Positions 35,837-44,415 of a stretch of DNA of 64,000 nt are shown here, one piece after another. Made by a program: the position numbers and the translations under genes. Source of the DNA: CAIWHR01 sp963781285 (lineage in GTDB: Bacteria; Pseudomonadota; Gammaproteobacteria; Burkholderiales; Casimicrobiaceae); NCBI GenBank assembly GCA_963781285.1, contig CAWAFI010000005.1, positions 1 through 64,000 on the forward strand. The letters run 5' to 3'. Below the pieces are notes generated by a model. It had not been told where the DNA came from. It did no database searches and saw only the letters and a program-made list of their open reading frames with translations. Within the stretch, counting starts at the first letter, position 1; each line of letters starts with the position of its first letter.

Positions 35837-36331
35837 ATGGATACCGTGACGCATTGGTTGTGCCCGCAGGAAATCGCGCTTGATCTCGACACTCCCAGCA
35901 GGTGGGAGGCGCTGCGAGCGGTCAGCGCCATGATCGAGCGCTCGCAACGGCTAAGTGCACCGGCGGTCTTCCGCGCGCTGTGGCGCCGAGAAACGGCAGC
36001 GTCAACCGCCGTCGGGAATGGCTTCGCCATCCCGCATGCGCGTATCACGGGGATCGCAGAACCGGTGACGGTCTACGTGCGTACGAAGGCTCCGATGAAG
36101 TTTGGCGCGCCGGATGGCAAACCGGTGTCCGAGCTTTTCGTCATCCTTGTTCCCGCCGATGGCGCTCACGCGGAGCACCTGCAACTGTTGGCGCTGGTCG
36201 CGGAAGCGTTTTCGGATGGCGGATTCCGCGCCCGCTTGGCTGCAGCCTCGGACCCGCAGAACGTCCGGTCTGCATTTGAGCGTTGGACCAACGAAAAGCA
36301 GTTGGACGCGATGGAAGCCTCATCTACCTAG
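35837..36331 (+). CDS. EIIA(Ntr)-like PTS protein, copy 2
   Basis: A second EIIA type 2 protein of 164 residues, clearly related to copy 1. The active site is His67 in GNGFAIPHARI, and GAPDGKPVSELFVILVPADG matches the same region of copy 1. An AGGAGG ribosome binding site precedes its ATG, 24 bases after copy 1, so they form one operon. Identity between the two is moderate, so this is an old duplication and the proteins may have different partners. Divergence from kdp suggests a role in potassium control. Confidence 0.85.
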   Translation: MDTVTHWLCPQEIALDLDTPSRWEALRAVSAMIERSQRLSAPAVFRALWRRETAASTAVGNGFAIPHARITGIAEPVTVYVRTKAPMKFGAPDGKPVSELFVILVPADGAHAEHLQLLALVAEAFSDGGFRARLAAASDPQNVRSAFERWTNEKQLDAMEASST

Positions 36332-36613
36332 CAGCACGTTGCGTAGAATGGTCTTGCGATCCTTCCATTTGCAAGGCTCGTGAAAAGAGGTCGGCAAGGC
36401 CGACGTGCTCAACGCACGCCCGCTCGCTGAACTCGCGCGCCTGCTTCCACGCGGGCGCGGCGCGGCGACGAAGGAGCGGCGGGCTGGGGCGCGCTGATTG
36501 GGCGAGGCAGCCGCATGCGCACCGCATGATTGGCGCCGACGGTTTTGGGCGGGATGATGCTGGCGTTTGCCGCGGCCGTTGGCCCGCCTGCCATGGCACA
36601 ACAGGAGAAGACC

Positions 36614-37090
36614 ATGAGCCTCACGATTACCTCGACCGCATTTGCGCCGAACGGCCCCATCCCCTCGCTTTTCACATGCGAGGGGAGGGACGTTTCACCA
36701 CCCCTTGCTTGGACCGGCCTGCCGGCGGGCACGAAGAACCTCGTGCTCATCGTCGACGATCCCGACGCGCCGGATCCCGCCGCGCCGAAGATGACGTGGG
36801 TCCATTGGGTGCTCTACGGCATCCCGCCGACTGCGATGGGACTCCCGGAGGCGGTGAAGCCGGCGGCGCTTCCCGCCGGAACGCGCGAGGGCAGGAACGA
36901 TTTCGGCCGCACCGCGTATGGTGGGCCGTGCCCGCCGATCGGCCGGCATCGCTACTTCTTCAAGCTCTACGCGCTCGACATCGCGCTGCTCGACCTGAAG
37001 TCGCCGACGAAGACCGGGCTGGAGCAGGCGATGCAGGGACACGTCCTCGCGCAGGCGACGCTCGTCGGCACGTATCAGAAGACGCGGTAG
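36614..37090 (+). CDS. YbhB/YbcL (RKIP/PEBP) family protein
   Basis: The 158-residue product has the phosphatidylethanolamine-binding-protein fold of bacterial YbhB/YbcL. Seen are MSLTITSTAFAPNGPIPSLF, TCEGRDVSPPLAWTGLPAGT, the DPDAPDP ligand loop, HWVLYGIP and GPCPPIGRHRYFFKLYALD. I chose the ATG at 36614 because of its AGGAGA ribosome binding site. An alternative start at 36554 would add a signal-like stretch (LAFAAAVGPPAMA) with an AMA cleavage site, making it periplasmic; this cannot be settled by eye. It stands alone and converges on the bufferin operon. Confidence 0.85.
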   Translation: MSLTITSTAFAPNGPIPSLFTCEGRDVSPPLAWTGLPAGTKNLVLIVDDPDAPDPAAPKMTWVHWVLYGIPPTAMGLPEAVKPAALPAGTREGRNDFGRTAYGGPCPPIGRHRYFFKLYALDIALLDLKSPTKTGLEQAMQGHVLAQATLVGTYQKTR

Positions 37091-37107
37091 GATCCGCCGC
37101 CGGCGCG

Positions 37108-37572
37108 TCACGCGTCGTAACGGCGCCGGAGCCAGTGGTCGAGTGCGAGCTTCCCCGGGCCGTAGACGAAGGTCACGAGCAGCAGCGCGCCCCACAGGAC
37201 ATGGTCCTTGAGGCCGGCCGGGCTCAAGTCGGGGTAGGACGTCGCGGCGACGATGTTGAACACGAAGAGCGCAAGCGCTGCCGCGCGTGTGGCCAATCCC
37301 GCCGCGAGCAGCACGGGAAGCCCGATTTCGGCGGCGGTCCCGAGGACTGCCGCGAGATACGGCGGCAGTACCGGGACGTGGTATTCGTTCTCGAACAGCG
37401 CGAGCGTGCCGGCCCAGCTCGAAAGCTTGATCAATCCCGACATGAAGAACACGCGGGCGACATAAAGACGCAGCACCAGCGCAAACAACGGTTGCAGCTT
37501 GTCGATCAGGCCGGCGCAGCGCGCATACAGGTGGATGGCGCGTTGCGGCAGCGGCGAGGCGAGCGCAGTCAT
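37108..37572 (-). CDS. DoxX family membrane protein (last gene of bufferin-type operon)
   Basis: A 154-residue inner-membrane protein with four helices. Typical DoxX features are LRLYVARVFFMSGLIKLSSW, GTAAEIGLPVLLAAGLATR and DHVLWGALLLVTFVYGPGKL. DoxX-type proteins often accompany MNIO/DUF692 operons and may link the quinone pool to periplasmic redox or copper handling. It starts 70 bases after the bufC-like gene, in the same direction, so it is probably co-transcribed. Confidence 0.87.
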   Translation of the reverse strand: MTALASPLPQRAIHLYARCAGLIDKLQPLFALVLRLYVARVFFMSGLIKLSSWAGTLALFENEYHVPVLPPYLAAVLGTAAEIGLPVLLAAGLATRAAALALFVFNIVAATSYPDLSPAGLKDHVLWGALLLVTFVYGPGKLALDHWLRRRYDA

Positions 37573-37641
37573 GATGGTGTGTCCTAACGGCGTTGGCGAT
37601 GTCGATTGGTCGCAGGCGTTGCGGGCACCTGACAGCGGGCT

Positions 37642-38421
37642 CTAATCAGCCATCACGGAGGCGATCGTTCCCGTTGCGATGTGGGTCCGCAGCGCCTGGC
37701 CCAGATCGAACGTGGCACACGTGTTCTGCGCGGCTTCGATAGAGGCACCGAGCGGCGACCCGGCGGCCAGTGCCGACAGCCACGCATGCAGGCCGGCGTC
37801 GATCCGTTCGACGCAGATGCCTTGAACGTCGCGGCGCACGAGCAGCGCGACCGGGCCCTCGTCAAGCGACACCCGAACGTCGCCTTCGTAATCGGGCTGG
37901 TTCACCTGCCAGATTCGATAGATCGGGAAGTTCGACGCGACGACCCGGCACGACGGTGCAAGAACGAGCCGCAGCGCCGGCAACCGCTCCGGCGGCGCCG
38001 CGGCGAGTGCGGCCAGCACGGTTTCGGGCGCGCAATCGTGGTCGGGCGCGCGGTTTGCCTCGTCGATCGCCCACTCGAGCCGCGCTACGTCTGGGAGATA
38101 AGAGAGATCTGCCGCCGGCGCATAGCTTTCGAGAAATCCCGCGAAGGCGTCGCCGTAGACGTTGAGATCGCCGCAAGTCGATGGATGCAAACGGACGAAC
38201 GCGTCGACTGCCGCGTGGAAGAACGGTGCGCCAACGAGCCGCTTCACGACCGGGTATGTGGCGCCGAGTGCGTTCCGGTAGTTGGCGAACACCGCGATGC
38301 GGTAGATGGCGATGCGCTCGTCGCCGCGCGCCGGCGGGGCGAGCGCGAACGGCGGCGGCGTTCCCTCCGCACCGAGCAGCGCAGCGGCGAAGCCCTGCTG
38401 CAGCTCACGCAGCGAGGGCAT
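37642..38421 (-). CDS. bufC: BufC-like partner protein (HvfC/BufC N-terminal domain, DUF2063)
   Basis: A 259-residue protein with the HvfC/BufC N-terminal domain: LRELQQGFAAALLG, then RIAIYRIAVFANYRNALGAT and YPVVKRLVGAPFFHAAVDAF. A second part (about 110-250) contains VARLEWAIDEANRAPD. Such proteins bind the precursor and present it to the MNIO enzyme. Its start overlaps the end of the bufB frame by 17 bases, so the two are translated together. The position between bufB and doxX matches known bufferin operons. No signal peptide; cytoplasmic. Confidence 0.87.
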   Translation of the reverse strand: MPSLRELQQGFAAALLGAEGTPPPFALAPPARGDERIAIYRIAVFANYRNALGATYPVVKRLVGAPFFHAAVDAFVRLHPSTCGDLNVYGDAFAGFLESYAPAADLSYLPDVARLEWAIDEANRAPDHDCAPETVLAALAAAPPERLPALRLVLAPSCRVVASNFPIYRIWQVNQPDYEGDVRVSLDEGPVALLVRRDVQGICVERIDAGLHAWLSALAAGSPLGASIEAAQNTCATFDLGQALRTHIATGTIASVMAD

Positions 38422-39245
38422 CGCGTGCGTCCAGCATGGATTGCGCGGTCGCGGCCTCGGCGAGCAGCGTGGCGAGCGGCGGAATGTCGGTGTCCCATTC
38501 GATCAGCGTCGGCCGCGGGCCGAAGCGCCCAAGCGCGCGGGCGTAGAGCGCCCAGACATCTGGATGCACCGGGGCGCCGTGGGTGTCGATCAGGCACGCT
38601 CCCGCGGCGTCGAATCCCGCCAGATGGATCTCGACGATCGCTTCCGGCGGCATCGCGGCGAGATAGGCATCCGTATCGAAGCCGTGGTTGACCGCATTGA
38701 CGTAGATGTTGTTGACGTCGAGGAGCAATTTGCAGCCGGTCTGCTGCGCGACGGCGGCGACGAACTCCCACTCGGGAATCGTCGCATCGGCGAAGGCGAG
38801 GTACGACGACACGTTCTCGACGGCGAGTTCGCGGCCCAGGAAATCCTGCACTTCGACGACGCGGGCGCAGACATGTGCCAGCGCTTCCTCGGTGTATGGC
38901 AGCGGCAGCAGATCGTTCAGATGGCGGCCGCCGACGCCGCTCCAGCACAGATGCTCGGAGACGAGTGCGGGTTCGGTGCGCGCGACGAGCCGGCCGAGTT
39001 TGGCGAGATGGGCCCGGTCAAGGGGGTCGGTCGATCCCAGCGACATTCCCACGCCATGCAGCGACAACGGGTAATCGCGTGCGGATGCGGTCGAGCGTGG
39101 CGAGCGCAGGCCCGCCGTCGGCGTAGTAGTTCTCGCTGTGGATCTCGAGCCATGCAATGCGCGGGCGCTCCGCGAGCACCTGCTGCACGTGCGGCGCCCG
39201 CAGGCCGATGCCGGCCGCGGCGCCGATCGGGGTCCGGGAACGCAT
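38405..39245 (-). pseudogene. bufB: MNIO (DUF692) enzyme BufB, one frameshift
   Basis: The multinuclear non-haem iron oxidase that modifies cysteines of the bufferin precursor. Repaired it has about 279 residues, the normal length. Metal ligands are recognisable in LEIHSENYY, LVSEHLCWSG, LLLDVNNIYVNAVNHG, EIHLAGFD, DTHGAPVHPDVW and LIEWDTDIPP. The N-terminal 58 or so residues from 39245 are in one frame and the remainder in another; the break is near 39070 (between ATLDRIRT and DYPLSLHGVGMSLG), and deleting one base restores it. Given many similar events here I treat it as a read error. It lies 59 bases after the precursor gene. Confidence 0.87.
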
Positions 39246-39304
39246 CGCTAGGCACCCGGCCGGGCGGCAACGCTCCGGCCGGGGCGATCGAGCGGTGTTG
39301 CCCG

Positions 39305-39574
39305 TCAGGCCTTCGGCGGGCTGGTCTTGCCACCGACCTTTTCGCACGAGCCCTTGGCCACGTACTTCCATTCGGTCGGATCGTTGTCGGCCTTGGCGCC
39401 CAGTCCGGCGCATGCATGCTTCGCGGTGCCGCAGTCGTTCTTGCCGGCCTTGGCGACGCCGTAGCACTTTTCGGTCTCCTTCGGCTGGGGAACGGGTTGA
39501 GCCGCGACGGTCGCGGCAAAGCTGACGGCGATAAGTCCCGCAAGGGCGGCCTGGATCGTGGCTTGGTGGTTCAT
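39305..39574 (-). CDS. bufA: Bufferin-type metallophore precursor, BufA1 (DUF2282) family
   Basis: An 89-residue secreted small protein. Residues 1-25 form a signal peptide (AALAGLIAVSFAATVAAQ). The mature part has four cysteines (37, 48, 55 and 77) in the DUF2282 pattern EKCYGVAKAGKNDC, KHACAG and KGSCEKVGGK. In this family MNIO enzymes convert cysteines to thiooxazole-type groups that bind copper, and the product buffers metal in the periplasm. The genes for the enzyme and its partner follow directly. Strong identification by both sequence and context; the metal is inferred as copper. Confidence 0.88.
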   Translation of the reverse strand: MNHQATIQAALAGLIAVSFAATVAAQPVPQPKETEKCYGVAKAGKNDCGTAKHACAGLGAKADNDPTEWKYVAKGSCEKVGGKTSPPKA

Positions 39575-39745
39575 GGCGATGTCTCCTGTTGACGGCGTGG
39601 AAGGGGCGGACTAGGGGCCTGTCGGACAGGCTCCTGGCACCCGCCTGGTGCAATGGTCGGCGAATCTGCGCCGAACTTACGCGCCCCATGCAGATACCGT
39701 GACAGGCGGCGCCGGCGCGATGGTGTCGCGAATTCTGGATTCCAG

Positions 39746-39916
39746 TCAACTGCGGTACCGACGCATCGCCTCGCGCAGGTACGCTGCCTGCCGTTGGAAG
39801 TTCCGGCAGGCGTCGCACAACAGCAAATGACAGCGCAGCAGCAGGCGGCGGCCGAACGGCAGCGGCGCGTCTTGCTGCTGCGAGATGAGCCGACTCGCCT
39901 CCTTGCAGCTCAACAT
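39746..39916 (-). CDS. Small zinc-finger anti-sigma factor, 56 aa
   Basis: This short gene (56 residues) encodes MLSCKEASRLISQQQDAPLP followed by FGRRLLLRCHLLLCDACRNF and a helical basic end. The pattern C..., H-x3-C-x2-C (HLLLCDAC) is that of zf-HC2/ZAS anti-sigma factors, which hold an ECF sigma factor until a signal releases it. It lies 37 bases after the ECF sigma gene and before bufA on the same strand. No membrane helix, so it is a soluble anti-sigma and could sense metal or oxidants directly via its zinc site. Confidence 0.8.
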   Translation of the reverse strand: MLSCKEASRLISQQQDAPLPFGRRLLLRCHLLLCDACRNFQRQAAYLREAMRRYRS

Positions 39917-39953
39917 TATGCCCAAGCTTCGATTCCCTGACGTTGGCTTGCGG

Positions 39954-40532
39954 TCACGCGGCCGCGCCGGATTTGGTGGCGAACCAGCGCTGCTCCAGGC
40001 ATTCCCGGAGCGACATCCGGGCCCGATACATGATCACCCACAAATTGGTCGAGGTTATCGAGAGCTCCTTACAGATCTCGTCGGACTCGAGTTCCATGAC
40101 CTCGCGCATCATGAACACGCGGGCCGTGTTCGGCGGCAGCTTGTCGAGGCAGAATTGCATCACGTCGAAGAATTCCTTGCGCTCGAGGTCGCCCTCGGGG
40201 TTGCCCCAGCTCGCCGGCGGATTGTCCCAATGGCCCGTTTCGTTGAACAGCGCGTCGAAGTCGTCGATCTGGCATTCCTCGTCGAGCAGCGCGAATTGCG
40301 GCGCGCTTTGCTTACGCCGGATCGCATCGACAATCTTGTGCCTGAGGATGCCGGTGAGCCAGGTCTTGACCGAGGACCGTCCCGAGAAGACGTCCGCGCC
40401 CTGCAGTGCTGCCAGCAGCGTGTCCTGCACGACGTCCTCGGCCAGTTCGTCGTTGCGGAGCTGCAGGCGGGCGACGCGCAGAAGGTAAGCGCGATGCGCG
40501 TCGAGCTCTGCGGTGAAAGCTGAGGTTGCCAT
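39954..40532 (-). CDS. ECF-type RNA polymerase sigma factor
   Basis: A sigma-70 family protein of about 192 residues of the extracytoplasmic-function type. Region 2 (about 12-80) has HRAYLLRVARLQLRNDELAE, DVVQDTLLAAL and SVKTWLTGILRHKIVDAIRR. Region 4 (about 125-185) has LPPNTARVFMMREVMELESD and EICKELSITSTNLWVIMYRA. I took the ATG at 40532 (MATSAFTAELDAHRAYLLRV); one eight codons earlier (40556) is possible. It heads the operon with the anti-sigma factor and bufferin genes, so it most likely activates that operon, and probably its own gene, under metal stress. Confidence 0.87.
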   Translation of the reverse strand: MATSAFTAELDAHRAYLLRVARLQLRNDELAEDVVQDTLLAALQGADVFSGRSSVKTWLTGILRHKIVDAIRRKQSAPQFALLDEECQIDDFDALFNETGHWDNPPASWGNPEGDLERKEFFDVMQFCLDKLPPNTARVFMMREVMELESDEICKELSITSTNLWVIMYRARMSLRECLEQRWFATKSGAAA

Positions 40533-40711
40533 CGGCGCCGAAAACGGCAGCGCCATGATACCGGCGTGCGGCGCGAACTCAAACCGCGCTCAGGACACCT
40601 GCACTTCTTGCCGCGCTCGAAGACCGGAAGCGCCGTTCATTGGGCTCTCCAGCCGCCGTCGATCTCTGCGCCTTGCGCGGATCTGCTTCCCGATGGCGCG
40701 GGCTCGAGGGC

Positions 40712-42112
40712 TCAATACCGCGCGTTCCCCGGCGTTCTGGGGAACGGGATCACGTCGCGGACGTTGCCAAGTCCCGTCGCATACGCCACCGTCCGCTCGA
40801 AGCCCAGGCCAAACCCGGCGTGCGGCACGGTGCCGTACCGGCGCAGGTCGCGGTACCACTCGTAGTGCCCCTTGTCGAGCTTGGCGGCGGTCAGGCGCGC
40901 GTCGAGCACGTCGAGGCGCTCCTCGCGTTGGCTGCCGCCGATGATCTCGCCGATGCCAGGTGCCAGCACGTCCATCGCCGCGACTGTCTTGCCGTCGTCA
41001 TTGACGCGCATGTAGAACGCCTTGATCTCCTTCGGATAGTTCATCACGATTGCCGGCTTCCTGGCATGCTGCTCGGTGATGTAGCGCTCGTGCTCCGACT
41101 GGAGATCCATGCCCCACTTGACCGGAAACTCGAAGCGCTGCTTTGCCCGCTCCAGAATGCGCACGGCCTCGGTGTAATCCATCCGCAAGAACTCCGAGTC
41201 GACGATGCCCTGCAGTTTGGCGATTACACCCTTTTCGATACGCTCGTCGAAGAATGCCATGTCGTCGGCGCGCTCGGCGAGCACGGTCCGGAAGATGTGC
41301 TTCAGCAGCGCTTCCGCCAACGCGGCGTTATCGGCGAGATCCGCGAAGGCGATTTCGGGCTCGATCATCCAGAACTCCGCCAAGTGCCGGCTCGTGTTGG
41401 AGTTCTCCGCGCGGAACGTGGGTCCGAACGTGTAGACCTTGGACAGCGCCAGGCAGTAGGTCTCGACGTTGAGCTGTCCCGAGACCGTCAGAAACGTCTC
41501 GCGCCCGAAGAAATCCTGCGCGAAGTCGATCCTGCCTTGCGGCGTGCGGGGCAGATTCATCAGATCGAGCGTCGATACGCGAAAGAGCTCGCCCGCGCCC
41601 TCTGCGTCGGACGAGGTGATGATCGGCGTGTTGACCCAGACGAAGCCGTTGTCGTGAAAGAATCGATGAATCGCCTGCGCGATCGTGTGCCGAACGCGCG
41701 TCACCGCGCCTATGACGTTGGTGCGTGGCCGAAGGTGCGCGACGTCGCGCAGGAATTCGAGCGTGTGCGGCTTCGGCTGGATCGCGTAGGAATCCGGATC
41801 CTCGACCCAGCCGACGACTTTGATGGCACTGGCCTGCATCTCGAAGGGCTGGCCCTTCGCCGGCGAGGGCACGACAATGCCCGACGCTTCGACCGCGCAG
41901 CCGGTGGTCAGGTGCAGAACCTCGTCCGCGTAGTTGGGGAGCGCGTTGGGGGCGACGACTTGCACGGGGTGAAAACACGAGCCGTCGGACACGTGCACGA
42001 ACGAGATGCCGGCCTTGGAATCGCGCCGCGTGCGCACCCAGCCCTTGACAATGACAGGGCTGTCCGCGGGCGCGCGGCCGGAAAGGACGTCCGCACAGGT
42101 CAGAGCAATCAT
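40712..42112 (-). CDS. asnS: Asparagine-tRNA ligase
   Basis: A 466-residue class II tRNA synthetase that charges tRNA-Asn. The N-terminal anticodon-binding OB fold (about 18-100) has VIVKGWVRTRRDSK and ISFVHVSDGSC. The catalytic domain has motif 2 (YTFGPTFRAENSNTSRHLAE, EFWMIEPEIAF) and motif 3 (HAGFGLGFERTVAYATGLGN), and ends RDVIPFPRTPGNARY. Length is normal. Start at 42112 (MIALTCADVLSGRA) agrees with the family. It diverges from the ybhP-like gene across about 220 bases. Confidence 0.95.
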   Translation of the reverse strand: MIALTCADVLSGRAPADSPVIVKGWVRTRRDSKAGISFVHVSDGSCFHPVQVVAPNALPNYADEVLHLTTGCAVEASGIVVPSPAKGQPFEMQASAIKVVGWVEDPDSYAIQPKPHTLEFLRDVAHLRPRTNVIGAVTRVRHTIAQAIHRFFHDNGFVWVNTPIITSSDAEGAGELFRVSTLDLMNLPRTPQGRIDFAQDFFGRETFLTVSGQLNVETYCLALSKVYTFGPTFRAENSNTSRHLAEFWMIEPEIAFADLADNAALAEALLKHIFRTVLAERADDMAFFDERIEKGVIAKLQGIVDSEFLRMDYTEAVRILERAKQRFEFPVKWGMDLQSEHERYITEQHARKPAIVMNYPKEIKAFYMRVNDDGKTVAAMDVLAPGIGEIIGGSQREERLDVLDARLTAAKLDKGHYEWYRDLRRYGTVPHAGFGLGFERTVAYATGLGNVRDVIPFPRTPGNARY

Positions 42113-42329
42113 TGGGAACCCTTTTCGAGCACGTATTCTAACCTCGTGCTCGGCACTCCCGGGCGGTGGTGCAGGAATGCCGGCGGACGCTGATTGCGCA
42201 AGTCGTCGAACGCAAGATGCCGGACTATGCGCTCTGCGGCGCGCTGCGCGCGTTGACCGCACCGATGGCCGCCGAGTCAGGCGCGACGTGGCGGCATGCC
42301 TGTCGTGAACCGGTTAGAATCCGGGCGCC

Positions 42330-43088
42330 ATGCGCTTCACGGTTGCAACCTACAATATCCACAAGGGGTTCTCGCAGCTCAACCGACGGATGGTGATCCA
42401 CGAGCTGCGCGAGCGGCTGGTGGGTCTCGACGCCGACATTCTGTTCCTGCAGGAAGTGGTCGGCGTCCACGAGCGGCACGCGGCGAGGCATTACGACTGG
42501 CCGGCCAAGCCGCAGCACGAGTTCATCGCCGACACGGTCTGGCACGAGGTCGCCTACGGCCGGACCGCGATCTACCGGCACGGCCATCACGGCAACGCGG
42601 TGCTGTCGCGCTTCCCGATCGTCGCGCACGAGAACCTCGACATTTCGGCGCACGCGTTCGAGAGCCGCGGCCTCCTCCATTGCGAAATCCGGCTCTCCGC
42701 GCGCGGACCGACGCTCCACTGCATCAACGTGCATCTCGGGCTCTTCGAGCGCGGCCGACAGTGGCAGATTCGTGCGCTGTGCGAGCGGATCCGCGCGACG
42801 GTGCCGAAAAGCGCGCCGTTGGTGATCGCCGGCGACTTCAACGACTGGCGGCACAAAGCCGGTCGTGCGCTGATCGCGGAGCTCGGTGTGCAGGAGGTCT
42901 TCGAAGCCGTGCGTGGCCGCCCGGCGCGGACCTTTCCGTCGGTAATGCCGGTGTTTCGCCTCGACCGCATCTACGCGCGTGGCCTCGTTATCGTCGATGC
43001 CCACGTCCACTATGCGTTCCGCAAGGGCCGGATGTCCGACCACGCGGCGCTCGCCGCGAGATTCGACACCGCCAAGAAGGCGCGATGA
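42330..43088 (+). CDS. Endonuclease/exonuclease/phosphatase family protein (YbhP-like)
   Basis: A 252-residue metal-dependent hydrolase of the EEP superfamily. Catalytic elements are visible: ATYNIHKGFSQLNRR, the metal glutamate in ILFLQEVVG, INVHLGL, IAGDFNDWRHKAG, FRLDRIY and the terminal SDHAAL. It overlaps the clsB start by four bases (ATGA), the same pairing as ybhP-ybhO in E. coli. The role may be phospholipid or nucleotide phosphodiester cleavage linked to the neighbouring cardiolipin synthase; the substrate is not known. Confidence 0.87.
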   Translation: MRFTVATYNIHKGFSQLNRRMVIHELRERLVGLDADILFLQEVVGVHERHAARHYDWPAKPQHEFIADTVWHEVAYGRTAIYRHGHHGNAVLSRFPIVAHENLDISAHAFESRGLLHCEIRLSARGPTLHCINVHLGLFERGRQWQIRALCERIRATVPKSAPLVIAGDFNDWRHKAGRALIAELGVQEVFEAVRGRPARTFPSVMPVFRLDRIYARGLVIVDAHVHYAFRKGRMSDHAALAARFDTAKKAR

Positions 43089-44307
43089 ACGGTTTTGTGC
43101 CGGGCAACCGCGTGACGCTGCTGCGCAGCGGCGGCGAATACTTCCCGGCGCTGGCAGGCGCCATCGACCGCGCGGAGCGGGAAGTCTGGCTCGAGACCTA
43201 TATCTACGCCGACGACGACGCCGGGCGCATCGTCGCGGCGGCGCTGGTCCGCGCGGCGCGGCGCGGCGTCCAGGTGCGTGTGCTGGTCGACGGGTGGGGG
43301 GCTCGGCACTACCTGACACGTGCGCTCGAGACCGATTTCGAACGGGCCGGCGTGACGTTGCTCAAGTACCGGCCCGAGGTCGCGCCGTGGCAATTCCGCT
43401 CGCACCGGTTGCGGCGGATGCATCGCAAGCTGTGCCATATCGACGGGCGCATCGCGTTCGTCGGCGGAATCAATGTGATCGACGACGTGAACACGCCGGG
43501 GCACAAGCCGCCGCGCGTCGATTTCGCGGTCGCTATCGAGGGACCGCTGCTCTCGCCGATCGTCGGCACGATGCAGCGCGTCTGGGCTTTGAACGAGCTG
43601 GTGCAGTACCAGAGGAGCGAGGTGCCGCTGTTCCCGTCCAAGTTGCGCGGCCGGCGCGCCGGAGCGCAGACGGCCAAGTTCGTCATCCGCGATAACCTGC
43701 GCCATCGCCGCGACATCGAGCGCGCCTATCTGGCAGCGATCCGCACCGCCAAGCGCGAGATCCTGATCGCCAACTCGTATTTCTTCCCGGGGATCCGCTT
43801 CCGGCGCGCGCTGATCGCCGCCGCGGCGCGCGGCGTCCGGGTGACGCTGCTCCTGCAGGCGCGCGTCGAGTACGCGCTGTTGCATTACGCATCGCGGGCG
43901 CTGTACGGGCAGCTCCTTGCCGCCGGCGTGGAGATCCAGGAATACCACCGTTCGTTCATGCACGCGAAGGTCGCCGTCGTCGACGACCGGTGGGCGACCG
44001 TCGGGTCGTCGAACATCGACCCGTACAGCCTGCTGATGGCGCGCGAGGCGAACGTCGTCGTCCGTGACCCATACTTCTCGGACCAGTTGCGCGCGAGCTC
44101 ACGCAGATGATCGAGCACGGTGCGCGGCCGCTCGGCCCGCAGCACTGGGCGGGCCGGCCGCGTCTGTACAAGGCGATCGTCTGGATCGCCTACGGTATCG
44201 TGCGCGTCGCAATGGGTCTGCTGGGCTACGGCGGCAACGAATGGTTCCGCGGCCGGTCCACGTATCGCCGGCGGCCGGCGTCCGAGCGGCAGCGCGAGGA
44301 CAGTTGA
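43085..44307 (+). pseudogene. clsB: Cardiolipin synthase ClsB, one frameshift near the 3' end
   Basis: A phospholipase D-type enzyme of about 407 residues when repaired. Two HKD motifs are intact, HRKLCHIDGRIAFVGG and HAKVAVVDDRWATVGSSN. The N-terminus is GNRVTLLRSGGEYFPALAGA then EVWLETYIYADD. At about 44095 the frame breaks: it reads LRASSRR and stops, while the next frame continues QMIEHGARPLGPQHWAGRP and ends with a membrane-associated tail (YKAIVWIAYGIVRVAMGLLG). One missing base restores it, the only deletion-like event among the frameshifts here. Both catalytic motifs precede the break, so even the truncated form would keep the active site. Confidence 0.87.
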
Positions 44308-44415
44308 GCGCCGGCATGCGGCGAGTGGGCGGCCCGCGTGCCGGTCGGGCCATCGCTGCCTGCTAATATTCGGAACCTGTCTCACCCATATCCACGGGTG
44401 CGACGGGATTCCCGC

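Noticed and set aside
37642..39574. Alternative reading as a copper/haemophore operon of the hvf type
   Set aside because: The precursor has the DUF2282 cysteine pattern, which fits bufferin BufA1 better than HvfA.
42130..42329. Possible coding remnant in the gap before the ybhP-like gene
   Set aside because: A short frame (LIAQVVERKMPDYALCGALR) looks protein-like for about 35 residues but has no start signal or recognised family. It more likely overlaps the divergent promoters of asnS and the ybhP-like gene.
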